Assembly (NCBI GenBank): GCA_028708215.1
Contig: JAQVZL010000003.1
Span: forward strand, 1-51,407
Length of the DNA stretch: 51,407 nucleotides
Reading direction: 5' to 3'
From: Bacteroidales bacterium
GTDB lineage: Bacteria > Bacteroidota > Bacteroidia > Bacteroidales > UBA932
Shown here: positions 43,529 to 51,407 of the stretch, one piece after another
Layout: every line of letters starts with the position of its first letter
Position numbering within the stretch: the first letter of the stretch is position 1
Translations under genes and position numbers: made by a program
Notes under the pieces: model-generated
Seen by the model: only the letters and a program-made list of their open reading frames with translations
Told to the model about the DNA's origin: nothing
The model's database searches: none

Positions 43529-44836
43529 ATGCGTAAAAATCTAAAATTTGTTAGTGCCCAAGAGGCTGTTAAGGTAGTAAAATCTGGTGACCATATTCAC
43601 CTGAGCAGTGTAGCAAGTGCTCCACAAATTCTCATTAATGCTTTAGTAGAAAGAGGAGAGAATAAAGAGTTTAAAGATGTGAGAATACATCACTTACACA
43701 CAGAGGGAGAAGCACCTTACGCCAATCCAAAGTTTGAAGGAATCTTTTTCCACCAAGCCTTTTTCGTTGGAAGTAATGTACGCAAAAGCGTTCAAGCAGG
43801 CTATGCAGATTATATTCCAATATTTTTAAGCGAAACTCAAAAACTATATAGAAGCGGCACTCTACCATGCAATGTTGCTATGATGCAAGTATCTACACCA
43901 GACAATCACGGGTTTGTCTCTTTAGGAACATCTGTAGATGCAACACTCGCAGCAATAGAAACTGCAGACTATGTAATAGCAGTAGTTAACAAGAACGTAC
44001 CAAGAGCATGGGGAGACGCCATGATTCCATTAAGCATGATAGATATCTTTGTAGAAGATAACACTCCACTAGAGCCAGCACACTTTGCAGACCCAGACGA
44101 AATTGAATGCGCCATAGGAAGAAACTGTGCAGCATTAATAGAAGACGGAGCTAACCTTCAAATGGGTATTGGAGCAATACCAAACGCAGTTCTTGCTCAA
44201 TTAGGTAATCACAAAAACCTAGGTATTCACACAGAAATGTTTGCCGATGGAGTATTACCACTTGTAGAGAGCGGAGTAATAAACGGAGCCAACAAAGCAA
44301 TAGATAAAGGCAAGCTGGTAGCAACCTTTTTAATGGGCTCACAAAAAGTTTACGATTTTATAGACGATAACCCAATGGTACTTATGCAAGATGTAGGCTA
44401 TACCAACGACCCATTCATTATTGCAAAAAACCCTAAAGTAACAGCCATTAACTCTGCATTACAAATAGATTTAACAGGCCAAGTATGTGCAGATTCCATA
44501 GGAACAAAACACTACTCAGGCGTAGGAGGTCAAGTAGACTTCATCTACGGAGCATCTCAATCACAAGGGGGAAAAGCAATAATTGCAATGCCATCTGTAA
44601 CTAAAAAAGGAATAAGCAAAATAGCACCCGTACTTAACCTTGGAGCTGGAGTAGTAACAACCAGAAACCACATCCACTGGTTTGTGACAGAACATGGTGC
44701 TGTAAACCTATATGGTAAATCCCTCCAAGAGAGAGCACGCCTACTAACAAGCATAGCTCACCCAGATCACCGCGAATCGCTAGAAAAAGCAGCATTCGAA
44801 AGATTTGGCCCACACTACCACCACATAGGACTATAG
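43529..44836 (+). CDS. Acetyl-CoA hydrolase/CoA-transferase family protein
   Basis: 435 residues from ATG 43529 (MRKNLKF), chosen over TTG 43469, which falls in the promoter. CoA-transferase family I pattern: KSGDHIHLSS at the start, EIECAIGRNCAALIEDGANLQ, catalytic Glu in LGIHTEMFADG and VGGQVDFIYGASQSQGGKAI. Members such as 4-hydroxybutyrate or butyrate:acetyl-CoA transferase and succinyl-CoA:acetate transferase share this fold; the substrate cannot be told here, though it fits acid fermentation. It is followed by a terminator and then repeat element copy 2. Confidence 0.9.
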   Translation: MRKNLKFVSAQEAVKVVKSGDHIHLSSVASAPQILINALVERGENKEFKDVRIHHLHTEGEAPYANPKFEGIFFHQAFFVGSNVRKSVQAGYADYIPIFLSETQKLYRSGTLPCNVAMMQVSTPDNHGFVSLGTSVDATLAAIETADYVIAVVNKNVPRAWGDAMIPLSMIDIFVEDNTPLEPAHFADPDEIECAIGRNCAALIEDGANLQMGIGAIPNAVLAQLGNHKNLGIHTEMFADGVLPLVESGVINGANKAIDKGKLVATFLMGSQKVYDFIDDNPMVLMQDVGYTNDPFIIAKNPKVTAINSALQIDLTGQVCADSIGTKHYSGVGGQVDFIYGASQSQGGKAIIAMPSVTKKGISKIAPVLNLGAGVVTTRNHIHWFVTEHGAVNLYGKSLQERARLLTSIAHPDHRESLEKAAFERFGPHYHHIGL

Positions 44837-44858
44837 ATAACACCACATAAGTACTAAT

Positions 44859-44888
44859 AAAAAAGACCTTGAGCAAAACTCCAAGGTC
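44859..44888 (+). terminator. Terminator after the CoA transferase
   Basis: Hairpin AGACCTTG / CAAGGTCT with a short loop, preceded by an A-run and followed by seven or more T. It is 22 bases after the stop. Confidence 0.85.
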
Positions 44889-44942
44889 TTTTTTTATTTC
44901 ACTTCTACCAACTACTTACAAAAACTCACCATAGAGACTATA

Positions 44943-45237
44943 ACTAAAGTTTCCCACCCTGTAACTAACATATAATTAGAACATAGAGTATTGTTATAAG
45001 TATGAGTATTGGTAAAATTTTAGTTATAATATTGCCCAAAACATTCTATCTGATAATTCATCTGATAATTCATCTGATTTTTCCCTAGAAGATGATTACT
45101 CATAACTTATTTACAGTGTGGTAGTTTGCTTTGCTTTGCTCTGCTCTGCTCACCAGCAGCTAATAGCCAACAGCGTTATATGAAATTTCATAAATAAAAT
45201 AATCATTATTATGGGAAGCAAAGTGGGAAACTTTAGT
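44943..45237. repeat. MITE-like dispersed element, copy 2 (inverted relative to copy 1)
   Basis: Inside the 416-base gap between convergent genes (CoA transferase stop 44836, FKBP stop 45253). The ends are inverted repeats: ACTAAAGTTTCCCACC at 44943-44958 and GTGGGAAACTTTAGT at 45223-45237. The stretch about 45011-45125 is the reverse complement of copy 1's core, and CTCTGCTCTGCTC near 45137-45149 matches copy 1's GAGCAGAGCAGAG. A 12-base unit TCTGATAATTCA is repeated in tandem (45049-45060, 45061-45072) plus half a unit. No coding capacity. The gap outside the element holds only the terminator at 44859 and 15 bases before the FKBP stop. Confidence 0.8.
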
Positions 45238-45252
45238 CCTAGACAAGAAACT

Positions 45253-46233
45253 CTACTCTTCTAACACCTCAATATAAAAATAGAGCTGCTGCTTTCTACC
45301 AAAAGGTTGAGAAGTAGTACCATAACCCAAATCACTACTAAAGAAAGTAACAGCCTTCCCACCATACTTCATCTCTAATAGTGCCAAGCCAAAACCATCT
45401 ACAACCGAAGCTTCATCGCTTCTATTCTCTACTCCTACCTCTTTAACTACATGTCTCACTGGAGAGTAATCTTTCTCGGGATTATAAATCTTATATTTTC
45501 TAGCAGTATCTTCTATATTTGTATCAAATACAAACCCATCTAATAGACGCCCCACATAGTTGTAAGAGATTTTACTATCAACTTTAACAGAATCGCCCTC
45601 ACCCTCCTTTAAAGATTTAAAATAGAATCCACGTTTTAATGAATCTAACCCTTGGTAATTAAGATCACTAAATTTCTGAAGTGTATCTATCTCATAAAGA
45701 GCATAATCATCAACAACCTTAACTATCTCTACATCATAAACCTCTGGGCTAGACAATCGCTTTTCTGCCCCTTCATAATTCAATTTAGAAGCCCAAGAAG
45801 GGATAATAATTCTAGCAACACTACCCTCATTTAACTTCATAAAAGCCTCTTCCAATCCAACCATCATTGAATAGTTTCCCAACTCAAATAGAGAAGGTCC
45901 AAAATAAGAAGCGTAAGAAAAACCACCTACATTCTTTGCTATCTCTTTTATATTAGTCTGCTTATATACATAATTAAGATCTAATACAGAATATCTTATA
46001 AATACAGAACTATTCTCCTCAATCTTTTTACCACTACCCTTTTTATTGGTAATTAAATATGCTCCACTAGAAAGGGGTTTAATACTATCTTTATATACAG
46101 ACTTTATATGAGCCGAAAGGACTCTTCTCTCTGCTGCATCTTCATCTCTTTTAGCATCTTTCGCACAAGATAAAATAACAACTGCAGTAGCTGCAAATAT
46201 TAGTACTCTCTTTAAACTTAGTTTAAAATTCAT
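45253..46233 (-). CDS. Lipoprotein with two FKBP-type peptidyl-prolyl isomerase domains
   Basis: 326 residues; lipobox VVILSC (Cys about 23). Two FKBP-like units: about 55-165 (ISGAYLITNKKGSGKKIEEN... MMVGLEEAFMKLNEGSVARIIIPSWA) and about 180-325 (YFKSLKEGEGDSVKVDSKIS, YNYVGRLLDGFVFDTNIED, VVDGFGLALLEMKYGGKAVTFF). Several active-site aromatic residues are not conserved in the first, so catalysis there is doubtful. Such tandem-FKBP lipoproteins are exported folding aids common in Bacteroidetes. It follows the FKBP gene upstream by 47 bases, and its stop lies 15 bases from the end of repeat copy 2. Confidence 0.85.
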   Translation of the reverse strand: MNFKLSLKRVLIFAATAVVILSCAKDAKRDEDAAERRVLSAHIKSVYKDSIKPLSSGAYLITNKKGSGKKIEENSSVFIRYSVLDLNYVYKQTNIKEIAKNVGGFSYASYFGPSLFELGNYSMMVGLEEAFMKLNEGSVARIIIPSWASKLNYEGAEKRLSSPEVYDVEIVKVVDDYALYEIDTLQKFSDLNYQGLDSLKRGFYFKSLKEGEGDSVKVDSKISYNYVGRLLDGFVFDTNIEDTARKYKIYNPEKDYSPVRHVVKEVGVENRSDEASVVDGFGLALLEMKYGGKAVTFFSSDLGYGTTSQPFGRKQQLYFYIEVLEE

Positions 46234-46280
46234 TCTTTTATACTGTTTCTTTGAAATTGAACACGCAAAGTTATAAAAAA

Positions 46281-46829
46281 TTAGTTCTTTTTAACCGCTA
46301 AAATCCAAACCTCTATTAATAATGGAGACATTTTAGGAATCATTCCCGTTTGAATGTTACCAAAACCATGCCTTGAACTAAAAATAACATAACATCTTTC
46401 TCCAACTTGAGCACCAATAAGACCAATATCTAAACCAGAAATAAGTCTCCCCTTTCCAACTATACCCTCTCTGGGTACAAAATAGTTGTAATCTTGAGTT
46501 GTCCCTAAAGTCTCGGCCAAGCTAAAAACATTTGTATCATATAAATTCCCTTTGCCACTACGAAAAACATAGCCAGCATAATTAAAGACTATTGAGTCTC
46601 CTTTGGCAACCTTATTCTCTTCTCCCTCTTCTCCTCTCTCCATCACAGCCCTCCACACTCCATTATTCACCACTACCTCTAAAGCGCCAAGATCTTTAAC
46701 ATACTCCTCTATTTCAGTCTCTTGCTGAGTAGTAATATTATCTAAATCTTGCTGAGCACAAGAAACAGTAACAATAGATAAGAGTACAATTAACCAATAA
46801 TTTTTAAGTTTAATTACTTCTTGAATCAT
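46281..46829 (-). CDS. FKBP-type peptidyl-prolyl isomerase lipoprotein
   Basis: 182 residues from ATG 46829, whose A is the last base of the nrnA stop (TGATG); a GTG one codon earlier (46832) is less likely. Lipobox VTVSC (about Cys22). FKBP domain (about 70-180) with GDSIVFNYAGYVF, LISGLDIGLIGAQVGERCYVIFSSRHGFG and SPLLIEVWIL. It probably assists protein folding in the periplasm or outer-membrane inner face. Translation is coupled to nrnA upstream. Confidence 0.85.
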   Translation of the reverse strand: MIQEVIKLKNYWLIVLLSIVTVSCAQQDLDNITTQQETEIEEYVKDLGALEVVVNNGVWRAVMERGEEGEENKVAKGDSIVFNYAGYVFRSGKGNLYDTNVFSLAETLGTTQDYNYFVPREGIVGKGRLISGLDIGLIGAQVGERCYVIFSSRHGFGNIQTGMIPKMSPLLIEVWILAVKKN

Positions 46830-47938
46830 CACTCGCTTTTTAAATTGTCTTTACATAGGTTATCACAAATACAATTCTGGTAGCTCTGCTCAAGAGCTTT
46901 TTCAAAATAGTCTGCAACCTCATCGAACTTTATATTTAACCTACCACCAGCAGCCCTCTCGTGTCCGCCTCCATTAAAATGAAGTTTAGAGAATTTATTT
47001 ACAGAAAAATCATTCGTAGAACGGAGCGAAACCCTAATCTCACCCTCTTTTTCTGTAAATAAGGCGCTTAAAAACACTCCCTGAATATTGAGCGGTAAAT
47101 TAACAAAACCCTCGGAATCTCCTACATTATAATTAAAGCGCTCCTGATCTTCTTTCGAAAATAGAATAAAACCAGCATTATACTTCTCTAGAACCACCAT
47201 TCTATTCAATAACATATGACCCATAAGTCTCATCCTATTCTCACTAAAACCTCCAAATACAAGATTTTGCAACTTCTCTTTATCTACTCCCAAATCAATT
47301 AAACGCGAAGCCATTAACAAAGTATCACTACTAACAGAGTTAGCAAAATTGTTGGTATCTGTCATCATACCAACATAAAGAGGCTCTGCTATATCTAAAG
47401 AGAGATTAAACCTAACACCACAATCTAAAAGCACATTACTAGATTCTACAACCTCTTTCTCTGGCTCTTGCATTAGATTAAACAACCAAAAAAGCAACTC
47501 ACAAGTAGAAGAGACTTCTGTATTAGAAATAACCAAATCGAAAGACTCTCGCACTGGAAAAGGGTGGTGGTCTATTAACACTTTTGTAGCGCTTGAATTT
47601 GCAATATGAGTCTCCAACTCATCTACCCTCTTTAACTGGTTAAAATCCAAAGCAATCACTAAATCGGCACTATTAATGATATCTAGAATAGCTTTAGAGT
47701 CTTTAGTGAAAATTTTTATTGGATTTTTATTATCTAAAAAACCTAAATAGTCTGGATAACTACTTGGGAGAACTACAGAACAATTGATTCCTAAGCCATC
47801 TAAATAATTATACATTGCCATAGAAGAGCCAATAGCGTCTCCATCTGGATTTAAGTGGCTAATTATTAAGGCATTATGCGTCCTGTCTAAAATATCTTGA
47901 AACTTTTCTACCTCTATCTTTTTTATATATCTTCCCAT
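46829..47938 (-). CDS. nrnA: Bifunctional oligoribonuclease/PAP phosphatase NrnA (DHH/DHHA1)
   Basis: 369 residues. DHH phosphoesterase motifs: ISHLNPDGDAIGSSMAMY (motif I), LVIALDFNQ (II), LIDHHPFP (III, DHH), MMTDTNNF (IV). DHHA1 ends with GGGHERAAGGRL. NrnA degrades RNA fragments of 2-5 nucleotides and dephosphorylates 3'-phosphoadenosine 5'-phosphate. First gene of a run nrnA-FKBP-FKBP. Confidence 0.94.
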   Translation of the reverse strand: MGRYIKKIEVEKFQDILDRTHNALIISHLNPDGDAIGSSMAMYNYLDGLGINCSVVLPSSYPDYLGFLDNKNPIKIFTKDSKAILDIINSADLVIALDFNQLKRVDELETHIANSSATKVLIDHHPFPVRESFDLVISNTEVSSTCELLFWLFNLMQEPEKEVVESSNVLLDCGVRFNLSLDIAEPLYVGMMTDTNNFANSVSSDTLLMASRLIDLGVDKEKLQNLVFGGFSENRMRLMGHMLLNRMVVLEKYNAGFILFSKEDQERFNYNVGDSEGFVNLPLNIQGVFLSALFTEKEGEIRVSLRSTNDFSVNKFSKLHFNGGGHERAAGGRLNIKFDEVADYFEKALEQSYQNCICDNLCKDNLKSE

Positions 47939-47954
47939 ATCGCAATAATTAGGG

Positions 47955-47962
47955 CAAAAATA
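47955..47962 (-). promoter_or_regulatory. -7 box of nrnA
   Basis: TATTTTTG on the minus strand (47962-47955) matches TAnnTTTG, 16 bases before the ATG; a short leader is expected. The -33 part is weak. Confidence 0.45.
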
Positions 47963-47995
47963 GGAAAATATATTGCGAGGTCTAAATATTTATTT

Positions 47996-48003
47996 TACTT
48001 TTG
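47996..48003 (+). promoter_or_regulatory. -7 box of the 48065 gene
   Basis: TACTTTTG matches TAnnTTTG and is 61 bases before the ATG; TTG at 47973-47975 lies 20 bases upstream. A 7-base inverted repeat (CGCAATA 47941-47947 and TATTGCG 47971-47977) encloses the divergent promoter region. Confidence 0.55.
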
Positions 48004-48064
48004 TAGAACTTATTGAGTAAAACCTATTTTACTAGAGAGATTATTATAAATTATTATTATACCA

Positions 48065-48670
48065 ATGAAAAAGATCTTAATTTTTGTTGTCCTGCCAGTA
48101 ATAGCAGTAGTTTTAGGCTATCTTATTTACAGTAGCATTCAAGAACCTGTGGTTTTTGAAAAAGAGAGAAGGTTCAGAGAAGCAGTATGTATTGAAAGGC
48201 TTAAAGACATACGTACTCTTCAAGTTGCCTACAAGTCTAAGTATAATATATTCACTGGAGAGATGGATTCTCTTATTGATTTCTACCACAACGGAGAAAT
48301 TACCATTGTTAAACAAGTAGGTTCTATGGACGACTCTGCTGCGGTTGCAGAAAACAGAGTTTACCGTGATACTATCTCTATTCCAGTAAAAGACACTCTC
48401 CTTGAAAGAGCTGGGTTTGTTATTGACTCTATTGCCTATATACCATTTAGTGGTGGTAAAAAGATGAATATGACAGCTATAATAGCCAAGGTTTCTGGTG
48501 TAGACGTTCCCCTATTTGAGGCTTCTGCTCCTTACGATTACCTTCTTCAAGGTCTAGAAAGACAACTAATAGTAAACTTAAATTCAGACAGAGAGATGGC
48601 AGGTCGCTATCCTGGGCTTAGAGTAGGAAGCATAGATGCGCCAAACAACAACGCAGGAAACTGGGAGTAA
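48065..48670 (+). CDS. Conserved hypothetical membrane-anchored protein
   Basis: 201 residues. One N-terminal TM helix (about 4-22, ILIFVVLPVIAVVLGYLIY), then a helical stretch (about 30-70, REAVCIERLKDIRTLQVAYK) that resembles the prepilin-type or coiled-coil part of Bacteroidales hypothetical proteins, and a beta-rich C-terminal region. I recognise no domain. It is directly followed (5 bases) by the DUF3822 gene, so the two are co-transcribed. Confidence 0.7.
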   Translation: MKKILIFVVLPVIAVVLGYLIYSSIQEPVVFEKERRFREAVCIERLKDIRTLQVAYKSKYNIFTGEMDSLIDFYHNGEITIVKQVGSMDDSAAVAENRVYRDTISIPVKDTLLERAGFVIDSIAYIPFSGGKKMNMTAIIAKVSGVDVPLFEASAPYDYLLQGLERQLIVNLNSDREMAGRYPGLRVGSIDAPNNNAGNWE

Positions 48671-48675
48671 AAATT

Positions 48676-49488
48676 ATGTCTACTATTGTCAATAATCAGC
48701 CTCAGCTGGAAAAGACAACTGATTATAGATTATCCATTCAAGCTGATTTGAATGGATTTTCTTTTTCAGTTATAGATGAACAGCTAAACAAACTCCTCTT
48801 TCTTTATCAATCCCAATTTATAATGGAGAGAGAAGAGATGGAATTATTTTCAAAAAAAAGCGAAGCCCTTTTCAACTCCATGCCCCTACTCACAAGTGAA
48901 TACAAAAGAGTAGATTTAATATTTGGGACAGAAAAATTCACAGCTATACCAGAAAAGCTACATAAGCATGGAAAAGAGCTACAGGTAATGGAAAAACTTT
49001 TCACTTTAGATGAGTTAGAAGAGATTAATATTAAAAAATTACCTCAAGAAGAGATGATACTTATTTTCGCCATAAATAGCACTTTTCTAAATATTGTAAA
49101 AAAATACCAGCCAACATTCAATCTCTACCCATCTGTATTTACATACTTAAACTATCTTCCACTATACAAAGAGTACAATAAGCTTTTTTTTCGCTATCAA
49201 AAAGGGAGTACTATTATTATAGCGGCAGAAGGAGAAAGAATTATTCACTGTAACTCCTACCCAACTAAACACTTCAACTCTGGTCTATACTTTCTTCTTC
49301 TAGTATTAAAAGAGATTCAATTCAATCCAGAACAGACAACAGTATATATTAGTGGCTCCATAAAAGATCTTGAAGTATACGACATCGCAAAATACTTCTC
49401 TAAAGTAAAGTACTTTAGAAATCCAGAGATTCCACTACCAAACTCTGTAGCAGAATTAAAATACTCTACACTAATGTTTAAAGTTTAA
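48676..49488 (+). CDS. DUF3822 family protein
   Basis: 270 residues of the Bacteroidetes DUF3822 family: RLSIQADLNGFSFSVID at the start, PEKLHKHGKELQ, a middle NLYPSVFTYLNYLPLYKEY and IYFLLLVLKEIQFN-like segment near residue 210. The fold resembles a ribonuclease H-like (PilM/FtsA-like) protein. Function unknown. It is found next to rsmD in this order in many Bacteroidetes, here with 2 bases between. Confidence 0.88.
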   Translation: MSTIVNNQPQLEKTTDYRLSIQADLNGFSFSVIDEQLNKLLFLYQSQFIMEREEMELFSKKSEALFNSMPLLTSEYKRVDLIFGTEKFTAIPEKLHKHGKELQVMEKLFTLDELEEINIKKLPQEEMILIFAINSTFLNIVKKYQPTFNLYPSVFTYLNYLPLYKEYNKLFFRYQKGSTIIIAAEGERIIHCNSYPTKHFNSGLYFLLLVLKEIQFNPEQTTVYISGSIKDLEVYDIAKYFSKVKYFRNPEIPLPNSVAELKYSTLMFKV

Positions 49489-49490
49489 CA

Positions 49491-50027
49491 ATGAGAATTA
49501 TTGGAGGGGAACATAAAGGAAGGTACATAACACCTCCCAAGAACTTCAATGCAAGGCCAACTACAGACTTTGCAAAAGAGGGGCTATTTAACACCCTTAC
49601 CAACCTATACAGCTTTGATACATTAACCGTCTTAGACCTCTTCTCTGGCACAGGAGGCATTAGTTACGAATTTGCATCACGTGGTTGCACAAACATCACA
49701 GCAATTGAGATGAACCATATTCACTCCAACTTTATTAAAGCAACAATTGCCAAACTAAAACTAGAAGGAATAAATATTGTTCGCCACAATGTTTTTGACT
49801 TTCTTAAAGTATGTCGCCTTACTTTTGATATAATATTTGCAGACCCTCCATACAACATAGAAGGGCTTGCCGGCATACCAGATAAAATACTCGCACAAAA
49901 TCTTCTAAACAAAGAGGGCATAATTATCTTAGAACACCCAGCACTGTTCAATTTCAAAGAGCACCCTTCATTTTTCAAAGAGAAAAAATATGGCAATGTT
50001 CACTTCTCTTTTTTCAAGCAATCTTAA
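49491..50027 (+). CDS. rsmD: 16S rRNA (guanine(966)-N(2))-methyltransferase RsmD
   Basis: 178 residues. N-terminus MRIIGGEHKGRYITPP, then PTTDFAKEGLFNTL, SAM-binding LDLFSGTGGISYEFASRG and catalytic ADPPYN (DPPY at about 118-121). It methylates G966 of 16S rRNA in the small subunit. Last gene of the 48065-50027 operon. Confidence 0.95.
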   Translation: MRIIGGEHKGRYITPPKNFNARPTTDFAKEGLFNTLTNLYSFDTLTVLDLFSGTGGISYEFASRGCTNITAIEMNHIHSNFIKATIAKLKLEGINIVRHNVFDFLKVCRLTFDIIFADPPYNIEGLAGIPDKILAQNLLNKEGIIILEHPALFNFKEHPSFFKEKKYGNVHFSFFKQS

Positions 50028-50063
50028 AGTATAAAATAAAGTTTCTATAATTAGTAAATAAAT

Positions 50064-50094
50064 TTTGCAAATATAAAAAACCAGCGTATATTTG
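50064..50094 (+). promoter_or_regulatory. tRNA-Asp promoter
   Basis: TTTG (50064-50067), 19 bases, TATATTTG (50087-50094): an exact Bacteroidetes consensus, ending 26 bases before the tRNA's 5' end. Confidence 0.85.
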
Positions 50095-50120
50095 CACTCC
50101 CAGAACGGGACAACACAAAC

Positions 50121-50194
50121 GGTGTGGTAGTTCAGCTGGTTAGAATACCTGCCTGTCACGCAGGGGGTCGCGGGTTCGAGTCCCGTCCATACCG
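50121..50194 (+). tRNA. tRNA-Asp (anticodon GTC)
   Basis: 74 bases with a full cloverleaf: acceptor GGTGTGG / CCATACC (one G-U), D arm, anticodon stem CCTGC / GCAGG enclosing loop CTGTCAC with GTC, T arm CGGG-TTCGAGT-CCCG, discriminator G. The CCA end is not encoded. A strong hairpin terminator follows at 50230. The 3' half is a typical attachment site for integrating elements, and a recombinase gene begins 281 bases downstream. Confidence 0.98.
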
Positions 50195-50229
50195 CTAGAG
50201 GCTAAGACAACAAAAGCCAAAACTAAGAC

Positions 50230-50265
50230 AAACCCTACAATATCAGCATATTGTAGGGTTTTTTT
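50230..50265 (+). terminator. Terminator of tRNA-Asp
   Basis: Perfect 14-base stem (50230-50243 with 50248-50261, core CCCTACAAT) around the loop CAGC, followed by a T-run. Confidence 0.92.
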
Positions 50266-50326
50266 ATGCTTTGTGGCGTACCACAAAAGACATTCCAAAG
50301 ACAAAAATAGACTCTATATATTTCCT

Positions 50327-50369
50327 AATTCGTACCCCCTTTTGATTTTTCAAAAAAGGGGTACGAATT
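50327..50369. repeat. Long palindrome between tRNA-Asp and the integrase
   Basis: The arms AATTCGTACCCC and GGGGTACGAATT are perfect 12-base inverted repeats, extended inside by TTTT/AAAA pairs with one mismatch and an ATTTTT loop. There is no T-run after it, so a terminator is unlikely. The remaining gap (50266-50326 and 50370-50475) shows no gene; no tRNA-end direct repeat was seen within the window. Confidence 0.75.
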
Positions 50370-50475
50370 GGCTGAATTTGGCACCCAGTTGTCGTGATTT
50401 GGCGTAGTGCATAATTCTCATTTTTAATTGTTTATGTTCAACTTTGCATTCAAGTGCAATTAACAAAATGAGTTT

Positions 50476-51345
50476 ATGAAAAGTACATTTAGAGTGCTCT
50501 TTTTCCTCAAAAGAGACAAGCAAAAGAAAGATGGTCGTACCCCTTTAATGTGCCGTATTACAGTTGATGGTAAAGAATCGCGCTTCAACATGAAAATGGA
50601 CATCCTACCAGAGCATTGGGATGTGAAAGCAAGCAAGGCAATGGGACGAGCCAAAGAAGTGGATGAGATAAATTCTCTCATTGATAATGTGAAAGCCTCC
50701 CTCTATCAAATCTATCGTGATCTTCAAGAACGTGGCAAACAAGTTACGTCTGAAATAATCAAGAACTCCTTTCTTGGTTTAGATGATAGTTTTGAAACCC
50801 TCCTCAATTTATTTGACAAACATAATGAAGATGCACGCAATTTAATTGGAAATGGCTTAGTAGCCGATACTGTGGAAAAATACGAACTCACTCGCAGACG
50901 ACTGCATGAGTTTATGACCTTCAAGTATAAAATTTCGGATATTAATATCAAGGAGGTGAACAATATGTTTATTCTCGACTTCGAAACCTATATGCGAACT
51001 ATTGGTAAATGTAGTGCTAACACAGCTGCCAAATACATGCGACTCTTCAAGAAAATTATTCTCCTTGCTAAAAACAATGGATTGTTGAATGCTGACCCAT
51101 TTGCAAGCTATAAGATTCAATTTAAGAAGACAGACAGAGGTTATCTTACTCAATATGAATTAGAGGCTATAATGGACAAAGAATTTGAGATTGAGCGACT
51201 AGAACACGTGAGAGATATCTTCATTTTTGCGTGTTTTACGGGATTGGCATATATAGATGTTCAGAAACTTCGCAAAGAACATATGTTTATATTAACGAAA
51301 AGGGTACCACTATTTCTCATCCAAAAGTATACCACTTTAATATAA
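50476..51345 (+). pseudogene. Truncated tyrosine recombinase (Bacteroides-type integrase)
   Basis: 289 codons against about 400 for the family. Present: the N-terminal arm-binding part (FLKRDKQKKDGRTPLMCRI, DILPEHWDVKASKA), the SAM-like core-binding domain (about 105-210) and the first catalytic strand FIFACFTGLAYIDVQKL. After KLRKE the family match breaks off into about 20 unrelated residues and a TAA; the His-x-x-Arg and nucleophilic Tyr boxes are missing. The tail FILTKRVPLFL may be a decayed remnant joined by deletion. Arginine is mostly CGN here, in contrast to AGA in neighbours, which supports horizontal origin. It is the probable integrase of an element inserted at tRNA-Asp. The final 62 bases hold no recognisable gene. 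Confidence 0.75.
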
Positions 51346-51407
51346 TATCAAAGTTTATTTAACTCTTTTTTTTGGTGTCTCCACCAAGAACTAATTGGCG
51401 TTTTTAC

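Noticed and set aside
51372-51387. Small hairpin TTGGTG/CACCAA near the window end
   Set aside because: The T-run is on the wrong side for a plus-strand terminator, and the window ends before its context can be judged.
1-51407. CRISPR array or riboswitch
   Set aside because: No regularly spaced direct repeats of 24-40 bases, cas genes, or recognisable riboswitch leader were found by reading.

Overview
The window looks like chromosomal DNA from an AT-rich, strictly anaerobic Bacteroidales species. The evidence is the family content (DUF3575/DUF3868/DUF4906 fimbrial genes, DUF1573, DUF3822, a Rho with a long disordered insert, a Bacteroidetes-type LptD, tandem-FKBP lipoproteins), strong use of AGA for arginine, and promoters matching the Bacteroidetes form TTTG-N19-TAnnTTTG. 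I cannot name a genus from the sequence alone.

Layout. 1-5.2 kb: a fimbria-like surface locus, its first gene cut by the window edge. 5.2-8.9 kb: a short ferredoxin gene facing away from a DUF1573 protein, MeaB and a heavy-metal/arsenic-type permease. 8.9-9.3 kb: first copy of an inverted-repeat element. 9.3-14.6 kb (minus): lptD, ridA and rho. 14.7-25.3 kb (mostly plus): cell-wall amidase, MlaD, DnaA, PepD, Rpe, RsfS, FtsH, CdsA and Psd, with birA on minus. 25.3-29.1 kb (minus): pyrF, prfA, hcp. 29.1-30.8 kb (plus): a Crp/Fnr regulator next to hcp, and a peroxiredoxin.

30.8-41.0 kb (minus) is the centrepiece. It is a long co-directional array that ends in a four-subunit NAD-linked [FeFe]-hydrogenase (HndB-HndC-HndD-HndA order) and begins with a signalling-like set: a GNAT-like protein, two DRTGG proteins, two GHKL ATPases, a sensory-type [FeFe]-hydrogenase homologue, a PHP phosphoesterase and a sirtuin. 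The sensor homologue keeps the H-cluster cysteines but has lost the proton-transfer cysteine and both active-site methionines, so it probably senses H2 or redox state rather than turning over H2.

41.1-50.0 kb: tcdA, mazG and a SAM hydrolase (minus), a CoA transferase (plus), the second copy of the inverted-repeat element, two FKBP lipoproteins and nrnA (minus), then a hypothetical protein, DUF3822 and rsmD (plus). 50.1-51.4 kb: tRNA-Asp followed by a perfect-armed palindrome and a degenerate tyrosine recombinase with different codon use, probably the left edge of an integrated element.

Two things may be undescribed: the pair of roughly 300-370 bp elements with shared terminal inverted repeats, both sitting a few bases from the stop of a minus-strand gene in a convergent gap, and the wiring of the hydrogenase-associated signalling module.
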